The position numbers and the translations under genes are program-made. This document shows, in pieces, positions 36,144 through 45,972 of a stretch of 64,000 bases of DNA (position 1 is its first letter; every line of letters starts with the position of its first letter). The notes below the pieces were generated by a model, which had not been told where the DNA came from, searched no databases, and saw only the letters and a program-made list of their open reading frames with translations. The stretch comes from Aphidius gifuensis (Eukaryota > Arthropoda > Insecta > Hymenoptera > Braconidae), in contig NC_057788.1 in assembly GCF_014905175.1 (NCBI RefSeq), forward strand, positions 18,756,154 through 18,820,153. Direction: 5' to 3'.

Positions 36144-38588
36144 TTAAGTTTCAAATTTAGGTACTGTTATATTTTCAATATTTAAAAAGTCAGGAAATAA
36201 TGGTGGATTCATATACATAGTCAAATTTAATGGATATAATTTCAAAGAAACATATCCACCAGATGAACCATCAAGTTGTCCTTTGTGAAATAATTCAATC
36301 CCGTTAAGTGGTACGCTCGTTTTAGGTGCAACTTCTAAAAGATCAAAAAATGGAATAGTTGTTTGTGATGCATCTTTAATCAAGTCTGATGCTCTGATTG
36401 TAATAAATTGATTTTCCTTAGAATCATGTGGATGTGTTTCAAATTTGAGTGGATCATCAGGATTATTCAAAATCAATTCAGGTCTGAAATGTGTAAATTA
36501 ATAATTATATATTCAATTAAATAATTCAAATGTTTTGTTATAGTAATAAATATAATTACAGCTTTTTGCATGATTGTTTTTTATATTTTCTTTTAGATGT
36601 TATGTTTCCATGTTGATAATTAAAACCAACAAATTTTGCTTCAAGTTTTAAACGTTTTTCTAAAGATGTTCATAGTTGAACCTCACACCTAAAATTAAAA
36701 TTATTTTTTCACATAGTTAATTGTTTTCATTTTTTTTCTCTTTTTTATTTTATACTATTATTTTTTACCAGTCAATAAATGTTCTTCATCGAAAGCCAAT
36801 TTTTGTAGACATATCGTTTTTGCCCACAGATGATTTATCAAGATAAAATCAATATTTTCAGTCAATAAATATCGCTTGTCATTCAAATCAATTGCCACAT
36901 GAGGAAAATTTTTATTATATTCAAAGGACGGTAGTGGTATCCATCTCTCAGTTTTTTTATCAATTTCTCCATAAGGCAAAAGTTTACCTTCACGAAGCTG
37001 AATATGAATCATTCGATCTTTAGCAACAAGTCTTGCACCAGTTGCTACCCTATACAAACAAATGATCATTCAACAAATTTTATTTAAAATAAAAATATAT
37101 AATTTATATATAATACTCAACATGTTGTTTGCACTCGTTTGAGACCATAACAAACTGAAAGCTCTAATCGTATTAGTGCTTCTAGTATAAATACTATCAT
37201 CTATACAATCACAGTAAATTGGAAGTTGAATATTTTTTATATAATCTGTATGAAAATTATTTATCTTATGGAACGAATTTGGCTGGCATTGTCGATATGT
37301 ATCACCCAAATCCATAGATTTTTATAAATTTCTAATTCTCATCCAATAATAATTCCTTGTACTTCTTTGATCTCCTTCTTTCTATATATAAATTTCATAA
37401 TTTTAAATATTATTTTTAGCTTTTTTATATTGATTTTATCGCATGAATATTATCCTGAAAATTTATCAAGATTATTTGTTAACTTACTCGTTGACAATAC
37501 TCGATAGTCAATGCTCTTTGACAATTTTTAATCAAACCAGGACAAATTTTATCATACCTATGATTATTGTCATCGCAATCATTATGTAATTGACACAATC
37601 GAAAAGCATTTGGTATTTCCCATTCAATGATTGTTTCAATGGGCTCAAAATGCTCTCTAAAAAGTACAGTTGTGTAATACATATTGTCGAAAGAAGCATA
37701 AGTCTTATTATCTTAAAAAACAACAACATAATTATATATTATTTTCACTACAATATAATTAGATATTAATGTTAAATTTATTTTTTTAAACTTACCCTTG
37801 TAGTATTTTACATCACATCGTCGAATAAAATTTCTAGTAGTTTTCATTATATTTTTAAACAACTCTGTATATTTAATGATACTTTGCATTCTTTCATTTT
37901 TTACTTCATTCATTTCATAAATAGTAGCATTATTTTTATGTCTCCACATATATGAAAATGCCATTGCACCAAATCCTTTAACTTCTGTATAAATAATTCT
38001 TTTATAAAATAAAAATAATTGATAGTGCGGAGTCAGATCATCGTCACATATTTTATTCAATAATGAATCACGAAACTTTTCAATAAAAGTAGGTTTATTT
38101 CTATTTCTTATTTGAAAAAATCTTCTGCTTATATCAAATAAAATTGATTGTGGATAATCGAGATCAAGAGATATCATTTGATCAGTTTTTCTGTCAAGAT
38201 CCCATGTTATATTTTTCTTCAAATATGTTAACCATTTTTGACTTTGATTATATAACAAATCAATTCTATCAACATCGTCATAAACTTGTTCATACTGTTT
38301 TAAGTTTACTTGTTCTGATATATAATTTTTAAAATAAGTATCTACATTATTAAGTTCTAAATTAAGTTCATCAAGTCTGTCTGTTATTGTCTGGGAGAGT
38401 TCCAAGATGTTTTTATCTATACTTTCAGCTGTAGAATCTGTTGACAATTTTTCTTCTGCAGCTAAATAAACTGTTACCATAGTGGAAATAACGTCAACTG
38501 TTGTAAATGCAAGTGTTACGTATTCCGCATGTTGGATCTTGAAAATATTCAGTAATATTAATACAACAAAAAACCATTTACTATGCAT
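36144..38588 (-). pseudogene. Secreted-protein family copy B, six exons, nearly complete but interrupted
   Basis: Minus-strand exons are 37796-38588, 37488-37711, 37122-37381, 36769-37049, 36560-36688 and 36144-36483. Most introns have canonical ends, and phases fit at most junctions. The product begins with a clear signal peptide (FFVVLILLNIFKIQHA), then a helical domain (QTITDRLDELNLEL, YLAAEEKLS), FGAMAFSYMW, Cys-bearing parts (CQLHNDCDDN, ICPGLIKNC) and a later domain (MVATGARLVAKDRMIHIQL). This layout recalls the insect-specific DUF4803-type secreted proteins, from memory and not certain. Two lesions are seen: an in-frame TAA at 37322-37324 and a one-base frame change near 36663-36666. 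It could be a pseudogene, or a live gene with assembly errors. Confidence 0.7.
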
Positions 38589-39137
38589 TCTTTAAATATA
38601 GTGTTAGCAAAAAAACTTTTTTTTTTAAATGAAGTCTAAATAAATTTTCGGGTGCTGTATATATATTCGAGTTATGAAGTCAATCATCACTTTGCTTATT
38701 TTTAAAAACATGTCATTTCAAATATTTATCTAGTTATCTCTGCAAACTTTGCAAGAAATATTTCACTTGAAGAATAATAAAATATAATTATAATAATAAA
38801 ATACATTATAATAACTACGTGTACCAGTCATAATTGTTGCATGTGATTTGTTATAACAAGATACGAAAAAAAAACGACCCAATTAGTCTGGCAATCTTAG
38901 CTTGGTGATTACATTATTTGTTTTTCAATAAAATAAAATAATAAATCTTATCGTCGTTGCCAAATACGTACGCTTTTTGATAATCATATTTAAATAATTA
39001 AAAAAAAGTTTTTTCATATTCTTTATTTCATAAATAAATAAAATGTTACGCTTCACGTAATGAAATAAAATATATTCTATTTCTTTGGTCCAGCATTATT
39101 CTGGATGCTGGAGACCAATGAGATAATTTTTTTTTAA
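38589..39137. other. Upstream spacer of copy B
   Basis: On the minus strand, TATATATAC at about 38657-38665 lies ~70 bp before the copy B start codon and could be its TATA box. The remainder is AT-rich without a gene. Confidence 0.3.
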
Positions 39138-39399
39138 ATGAAATATGTATGTATTGATGTCATTAAAACTCTTTTCACCGTGTTAATCAGAACTAAAATA
39201 AAATTTTCTTTTTTAATTTGTTCACTTATTCACAAATATCAAATAAAAAACATTGAAAATTTACAAAAAAGATTTTTATGTAAAAACTTGGCCATTTTTT
39301 ATTTTGAGATCATGAGAATTTTGAGATATTTATTTATTTACCCTGAATTGAATATTTATCAGTCTCAATACCCATTACAATGCGATTATCCTCTGAACA

Positions 39400-39600
39400 C
39401 CCTGGCAAAATTTTTTCTCCGATATTTCTCAGTTTTTCTCCGCATTACTCCTATTTTTTCTGATTTTTTCCGAATTACTCGAAAACCGAGACCAGTACTC
39501 TTTGTTGCACCACCTGAACAAGAACGTTACAGTGAATTATCACGTTCTAAATCACATTCGCATCACAGTTTATATTCCCCAGGGCCACATACTGTTCATA
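39400..39600 (+). other. Possible captured exon next to a CCCTGG-type element end
   Basis: 39400-39487 starts CCCTGGCAAAATTTTTTCTCCG and repeats TTTTTCTCCG/TCCGAATTACTCG words like the left end of the element in the 2.48-kb array. Directly after, a frame reads RPVLFVAPPEQERYSELSRS followed by Ser/His-rich sequence, which has the look of a real coding exon. A CCCCAGGG (near 39578-39585) resembles the other element tip. The origin of the exon-like piece is unknown. Confidence 0.35.
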
Positions 39601-40194
39601 CATTTCTTTTATTTAAGTGAATTGAATTTTGATATTAAAAACTTTCCAATATTTTATTTATCCACATGTGATAGAAAGAATATAATAAATACATATAATC
39701 AAGGATGCTTAGTTTACTTGTAGTTGTTTCATTTGTCTATAATATTTTTTAATGATATTTATTTATTTGTTTTTAATTTGATCCTTTGTTAATTTACTGT
39801 TGAGTTTACTGATAGTCTTTTGAGTTTTGAATATACTTTTGTATACATATATATTATATATATGCTGCCAGGCCCCAGCTTCCGAAAGACAACACTACGA
39901 GTCTCTATTTTTTTTTTTTTTTGTTGCTTTAATAGAAATCTTACTTACCAATAATAATTTTCAATGGGGAAAAAAAAAAACTAAAAAATGGACGCGATAA
40001 GATGAAAAATCTATTTTTCCGCCATATTACTATTTTATGTCAGTTTTCGCAAAACAAGAGATGAATGTGTGTGTTGTGTTTTAACGACGCCACGCCGTAC
40101 TGTCTTATTTTATAATCTAAATAAATATTAAAAAAAAAATATATAAATAAAATGTTGTTTACGTATATATTATCCTTGAACATGGATAGGTGAT
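39601..40194. other. Spacer, no recognisable gene
   Basis: AT-rich; a GC-richer stretch at 39863-39905 (CTGCCAGGCCCCAGC) has no identifiable role. Confidence 0.4.
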
Positions 40195-40199
40195 TTCAA

Positions 40200-40808
40200 A
40201 CATGGCTAATCCAGCTCATAGGTGCTTTCTTTTGTGTGTTTTTTTTTTCCTGTTTTTTTTCGCGCATGCGCAGTTAAATGCGCAGTCGGCAAAAAGTCAG
40301 ATTGCAACAGCGTAGGACATAAGGAGCTGGATCAGCCATGTTTTAATTCTTATTTTTTAAGAATTATTTGTTTTGACGCCACTGCTCTCTCCTCAATTTT
40401 GCATGACATACGCATGTGCATGATCATGCGCATTAAAGTGAAAAAAAATAAACACCCAAAAGAAAGCACATAATGTTGCAATCTGACTTTTTGCCGACCG
40501 CGCATTTAAATGCGCATGCACGAAAATAAACAGGGAAAGAAATAAACACCCAAAAGAACCTAGCAGGTGCTTTCTTTCCTGTATTTTTTTTTTCACTTGC
40601 ATGCGCATGATCATGTGCATGCACCTGTCATGCAAACATGAGGAGAGAGCAGTGGCGTCGAACAAATAATTCTTGAAAAATAAGAATTAAAACATGGCTG
40701 ATTTAGCCCCTCATGTCATACGCTGTTGCAAAATGCCTGCGCATTCAACTGCACATGCGCGAAAATAAATGGGAAAAAAATAAATCCACACAAGAAAACC
40801 AGCCATTA
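40200..40808. repeat. ~600-bp nested palindrome rich in CATGCGC
   Basis: Left arm 40200-40470 and right arm 40566-40808 are reverse complements over roughly 240-270 bp. Shared text includes GTGCTTTCTTT, GACGCCACTGCTCTCTCC and AACATGGCTGAT. The loop 40471-40565 is itself the reverse complement of the 5' part of the left arm (GTCGGCAAAAAGTCAGATTG), making a nested foldback. Palindromic CGCATGCGC and ATGATCAT words recur. No ORF is convincing. It is a foldback transposon or cruciform-prone insertion. Confidence 0.8.
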
Positions 40809-40970
40809 ACATTCACTGAAATATAATAAAACTGGAAGGTGAACTCCTATGCTTAGCCAATGTACGGAGTGTCGCTAGAGATAGCAATACATTAGTTGGC
40901 ATTCCCTCTCACTCACGCATGCGCACATTAAATCGTGTACAGTCAACGTCAAAACAAACTAGTACTACAC

Positions 40971-41112
40971 GGTATAAAAGTTACATTATATTTCAGTAGT
41001 CTCAACCAATTATAGTTGACGTGACTGTACCGACAAGGACAACATCCCAACCATTGAGTTTCTCTCTCGGCGACACGAAGTTCGGCTTCCAGTTTTATAT
41101 TATATTTCAGTG
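40971..41112 (+). promoter_or_regulatory. Promoter-like inverted-repeat arm (left)
   Basis: GGTATAAAAG (40971-40980) is followed ~20-25 bp later by TTTCAGTAG, a good TATA box plus TCAGT initiator pair. The ~140-bp stretch recurs in reverse complement at 42389-42528. It could be the promoter end of an LTR or of another mobile element; AATAAA occurs downstream near 41329. A shorter relative of the inner end (CACTGAAATATAATAAAACTGGAAG) lies at 40817-40841. Confidence 0.45.
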
Positions 41113-41620
41113 TTAAAATTATAGTCAGCTGTCAACGTATAATACACACACACATGCGGACAGAAACAAGATCGGTAGAGAAGGAAAGTCATTTATCATT
41201 TGAGTAAGTATATTGGAAGAGGAAGAAACTGCTTTCAGTAATTTATTTATAAATACAAGGAAAAACAAATCAATAAATTATGTAAAGTAGATCGTTACAA
41301 TGATCTAATTATTTGCAATCGATTTCAATAAAATTCTTGTATTTTGGTTAAGTTTCCGCTAACTTGACGTTAAAACATTATTTGATAAATAACTAATTAA
41401 TTAAAAGTTAACAAATTCTGAAATTGCTTGCTTTAATTAATTTCACCTAATTATTAGTTTACTCGCGTGGAACAATAGTAAGTTCCAAAACCTCCGTTAG
41501 CTCGAGAGCTCAAAAATGGCGGATATCAGTGGTATAACCTTTTTTTTATCGTTTTTGACTTTGCGTTATTTTTGTTATCGCAATAATTATTTAAGGGCTC
41601 AAACTCACGACAAGTAAATA
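41113..41620. other. Interior of the inverted repeat, no gene
   Basis: AT-rich DNA between the promoter-like arm and the foldbacks, with AATAAA near 41329 and a CTCGAGAGCTC word near 41502. No ORF. Confidence 0.35.
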
Positions 41621-42150
41621 ACATTTCGCTTGTAAACATGGCCGCCATAATTCTGAGGGATCTGAGCATGCGCAACACGTAAAAGTACTAAGAAAATCAC
41701 GTCAAATAGGAATATATCACTAGTTCATGAGAATGAGGACGGCCATATTTACAAGTTCAGCACAACCCAACTTATTGCGCATGCTCAGTGCGTTTTCCAA
41801 GCAAAATATTATTAATTTAATAATATTTTGTTAATTTATATAAAAATAATTTTGCCAAAGAAATTAACAGGTAAACAACATCCTTTCCTTAGCTGCCACC
41901 TTTCCTATAGCTTTTTATATTTTTAAATGAATTAAAAGCATGGAAAAAATATCAGCTAAGGAAAGGAAGTTGTTTACCTGTTAATTTATATAAAAATAAT
42001 TTTGCCAAAGAAATTAACAGGTAAACAACATCCTTTCCTTAGCTAATATTTTTCCTATAGCTTTTTATTGATTTAAATTGATACAGGATGTTGCCTGCAT
42101 GTTAATTTCTTTGGCTAAATTAATTTTCTATAAATTAACATGTAAACAAC
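41621..42150. repeat. Foldback cluster with AAATTAACAGGTAAACAACATCC motif
   Basis: CTGAGCATGCGCAA (41665-41678) and TTGCGCATGCTCAG (41776-41789) form one hairpin. A second family, GAAATTAACAGGTAAACAAC, appears directly at 41859 and 42010 and inverted at 41970, making a near-perfect ~28-bp stem (AGGAAAGGAAGTTGTTTACC with its complement). A diverged pair lies at 42087-42153. The same AAATTAACAGGTAAA word sits in every 2.48-kb unit. Confidence 0.7.
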
Positions 42151-42388
42151 ATCCTTTTCATAAAATTTTTTCCTATCGAAATCCAATTTATTTTATAATT
42201 TTATTCATTCTATAAATTTAATAACAATTAACAATTTTTTAATTATCAATAGTATATGAAATTAATGAATAAAATTTCGTTTATATTATTTCAATTCATT
42301 CGAAGAAATCTGCCATATAGCTGGTAAAGCAGATCTGAAACCGATACTGTAGAAAATAAATAGGATTATCATAAGAACGAACATAACT

Positions 42389-42528
42389 CACTGAAATATA
42401 ATTAAACTGGAAGCCGAACTTCGTGTCGCCGAGAGAGAAACTCAATGGTTGGGATGTTGTCCTTGTCGGTACAGTCACGTCAACTATAATTAGTTGAGAC
42501 TACTGAAATATAATGTAACTTTTATACC
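42389..42528 (-). promoter_or_regulatory. Promoter-like inverted-repeat arm (right)
   Basis: Reverse complement of 40971-41112 with only scattered differences, keeping the TATAAAAG (now ~42519-42526 on the minus strand) and TTTCAGTAG. It ends exactly where the first partial 2.48-kb unit begins, so it may mark the boundary of the array. Confidence 0.5.
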
Positions 42529-43800
42529 AGCACGAAGAGTTCTACGAATTTTTGAAACGCGCAGAAACGTGTAAAGAGATAATTTTACCGCAGAGAAATT
42601 CTTGCGAAATCAACGAGGAGGGGTAATTTCTTCACTCATTTCCCCACATTCATCAATTTGATGGAAAGATCACGGGAGTTTTGTATACCAAGTACCTCAG
42701 GTATATCAACTTTTTTGAAAACAAGTGTCTTCGAATTTTCATCTTTTTCGAAAAAAATAAACATCATTACGCTTTGCGTTATGTAGCTATTAATAATTAG
42801 TCATTTTCGTTTGGAAAAATTGAAAAAGTTGGAAAAAAATTGAACAAATGGTGGAGAAAGGGTGAAGAGATTTGTCCGCCATTTCTCCAACCGGTTGAAA
42901 AAATAATTTTATTGTTGAGAAATTCTTCCGAAATCAACGACGAGAAGAAAATTTTTCCACCCATTTCTCCGCATGGGTCAATTTGGGAGAAATTCAGAGT
43001 AATCGCGGAGAAATTCGGAGTAACCGCGGAGAAATTCGGAGTAATCACGGGGAAATTCGGAAAAATTCCAAGAAATATTTTCACTAGGGGAAGGAATGAA
43101 ATTAGCAAATGATAAACTCGACGAAATGCTGTTAAATTATTCTTCAAACGATTATTAAAAAAATAACGAGACGAAGTCAAAAATTTTTTGAAAAGCTTTA
43201 GATCTTTTGAAGACGCTTTTTTTAAGCCTAATACGAAGTCTCCATGTTGAAAATAACTCCAAATATGGCGGTCCGAAAAAATAAAAAAAATGGCGCTCTA
43301 TTTTATCTTGTGACAAAATTAAGAATAGTTATCTCTTGATTGGAATTGAAAGTTATCGACCAATGGCTGAAAAAAATATGCGACTGATCTGTTAATTTCT
43401 TTGGCTACATTAATTGCTCGGAAATTAACAGGTAAAACACACCGATTCCTTAGCCATTCGCTAGCAGTAATAACTTTCAATTGAGACTATAATACAATGT
43501 TCCTATCTTCAGTATCTTGAAAGTTATAGCATTTTTAATCAATTTTCTAACAACTTTGAAAAATTAGGCCATAAATAACTCACCGTAGAATTGGATGAAA
43601 AACTTCGTAATCGGCTCTCATTTTGCGTCTCAAAAAACTCTATCGCCCGCATTGTGAGTTCTTTCTGCTATATCTCCAATATTTTTTGAGAAAAAAAAAA
43701 AATAAACATAAAAATTTATTTTTGAATAATTTTATTATCAATAAACCATAAAATTATTCAAAAACCATAATTTTATTATATCTGATAAATTAAGATAATC
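42529..43800. repeat. 2.48-kb array, unit 0 (right part only)
   Basis: It begins inside the 0.8-kb element (…CGAAACGCGCAGAAACGTG) and runs through the gene tail (stop near 43156-43158) and the shared 3' spacer to the next ATGGCCCTAGCC. The left half of the unit is replaced by the inverted-repeat arm ending at 42528. Confidence 0.85.
42536..43089. mobile_element. CCCTGGTG inverted-repeat element, unit 0 (right part)
   Basis: Only the right part remains, including three 21-bp repeats (about 42970-43050) and the tip CACTAGGG. Confidence 0.75.
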
Positions 43801-45335
43801 ATGGCCCTAGCCGGAGTATTGAAAACTTTTAATTTTCAACGGGTAACGCAACGTAATGGCCTCGCGGCTGCATCGCAGGTAAATGGGTCCCAAGTTTGGT
43901 TTATACAGTTTAATAATTTTATATATATTTTTATTTTCCATAGATTTAGGATTCGTCTGCTGGTATGTGATTGTCATGAATTTTCTTCTAACGTCTTTTT
44001 TATCGACACCTAATGTTGTGTCGGACCACGGCCCAGAGACGTTTGCGAATTATTTACAAAATACCCAAAATACTTGTTGCTGTCGTCAGCCGTTATCACT
44101 ATCTTATCACTATGTAGTAATAAAAAAGATTATATAACAATGGGTTTTTCTCTTTTCAATGCCATAGTTGCCTCCGCAAAGTTTGTTATGAAATTTCGGT
44201 GCAGGAATCTCGATTTTATGAAAATTGTAAGATTAGTATTCTTGTTTTTTTCGAAATTCACATCGAGCTAGGCACATTCTATAGTCTAGCAGCGGAAAGC
44301 GAAAGTGCCACAAAGTATATGGCCATATTGGGATCAGGTCGGGGGATTTTGTTCCTTCTGGCTTTCGAGCACAACAGAATTGTGGAAGCAAGAAACGAAC
44401 TGAACGAGGCTCAAGTGAAAATTAATTTGTTAAGTCGTAAAATACAAATTAGAGATGACCCTGGTGAAAATATTTCTCCGCGATTTTTCCTGATTTTCTA
44501 CGCGATGACTCCGAATTTTTCCGCAATTACTCCGAATATCTCCGCGATTACTCCGAATTTCTCCCAAATTGACAAATTTTTTTTCGAATTTTCTCGAATC
44601 GACTTGGGTGAAAAACGTTCGGAAATATTACTCCACGATAAGAATAGGCGGAGAAACACGTGAAAAAATCGATCGACCGCGGAAAAATTATCTCCGCGTG
44701 TCTTTACGCGGAAATTTCTTCACGAATTTTCGAAACGCGCAGAAGACGAATGTAAAAGAAAAATTTTACCGCAGAAAAAAATTCATGCGAAATCAACGAC
44801 GAGGGGTAAGTTTTTCCACTCATTTTCCCACATCCATCAATTTGATGAAAAGATCACGGGGGTTTTGTATACCAAAGTACCTCAGGTATATCAACTTTTT
44901 GAAAACAAGTGTCTTCAATTTTCATTTTTCGAAAAATAAACATCATCATGCTTTGCGTTATGTAGCAATTAATTATTAGTCATTTTCGTTTGGAAAAATT
45001 GAAAATTGAAAAAGTTGGAAAAAATTGAACAAATGGTGGAGAAGGGTAGAGATTTGTCCGCCATTTCTCGAACCAGTTGAAAAAATAATTTTATTGTTGA
45101 AATTCTTCCGAAATCAACGACGAGAAGAATTTTTACCCCATTTTATCTCGCATGGGTCAATTTGGGAGAAATTCAGAGTAATCATGGAGAAATTCGGAGT
45201 AACCGCGGAGAAATTCGGGTAATCACGGGGAAATTCGGAAAAATTCAGAAAATATTTTCACTAGGGGAAGGAATGAAATTAGCAAATGATAAACTCGACG
45301 AAATGCTGTTAAATTATTCTTCAAACGATTATTAA
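43801..45335 (+). pseudogene. Same gene, unit 1 copy (exon 2 deleted, T-run frameshift)
   Basis: Exon 1 is intact, but the deletion after 43889 removes the second exon. A T run before CGAAATTCACATCGAG has one T fewer than in units 2 and 5, splitting the downstream frame. Interrupted by the element at 44459-45267. Clearly not a full gene. Confidence 0.65.
44459..45267. mobile_element. CCCTGGTG inverted-repeat element, unit 1
   Basis: Tips CCCTGGTGAAAATATTT and AAATATTTTCACTAGGG; GA on both sides. 21-bp minisatellites of opposite sense at the two ends. About 809 bp, no protein frame of its own. Confidence 0.85.
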
Positions 45336-45972
45336 AAAAATAACGAGACGAAGTCAAAAATTTTGTGAAAAGCTTTAGATCTTTTGAAGACGATTTTTTT
45401 AAGCCTAATACGAAGTCTCCATGTTGAAAATAACTCCAAATATGGCGGTCCGAAAAAATAAAAAAAATGGCGCTCTATTTTATCTTGTGACAAAATTAAG
45501 AATAGTTATCTCTTGATTGGAATTGAAAGTTATCGACCAATGGCTGAAAAAAATATGCGACTGATCTGTTAATTTCTTTGGCTACATTAATTGCTCGAAA
45601 TTAACAGGTAAAACACACCGATTCATAGCCATTCGCTAGCAGTATAATAACTTTCGATTGAGACTATAATTTCCTATCTTCAGTATCTTGAAAGTTATAG
45701 CATTTTTTAATCAATTTTCTAACAATTTTGAAAAATTAGGCAATAAATAACTCAACGTAGAATTTGATTAAAACACAAGTAATCGGCTCTTATTTTGCGT
45801 CTCAAAAAACTCTATCGCCCGCATTGTGAGTTCTTTCTGCTATATCTCCAATATTTTATGGGAAAAAAAAAAAATAAACATAAAAATTTATTTTTGAATA
45901 ATTTTATTATCAATAAACCATAAAATTATTCAAAAACCATAATTTTATTATATCTGATAAATTAAGATAATC

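Larger units (their letters stand above)
43801..45972. repeat. 2.48-kb array, unit 1
   Basis: It starts with ATGGCCCTAGCCGG. About 300 bp after GTAAATGGGTCCC is deleted (joined directly to AAGTTTGGTTTATACAG), removing the second exon of the embedded gene. The unit is otherwise collinear with unit 2. Confidence 0.9.

Noticed and set aside
24990..39000. Polydnavirus (bracovirus) proviral segment
   Set aside because: A parasitoid wasp host would make this plausible, but I see no recognised viral gene family or excision-site motif; the genes present are ordinary insect families.
40222..40665. ORFs on both strands in the CATGCGC palindrome
   Set aside because: They arise from the inverted-repeat symmetry and are broken differently in each arm; no family resemblance.
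40860..41480. Complete LTR of a retrotransposon
   Set aside because: TATA box, initiator and AATAAA are present, but no TG…CA ends with target duplication and no gag-pol could be found; kept only as a promoter-like arm.
42797..43180. Minus-strand ORFs of ~128 aa (…NFSAVTPNFSAITLNFS…) repeated in several units
   Set aside because: They are translations of the 21-bp minisatellite (period divisible by three keeps frames open); not evidence of a protein.
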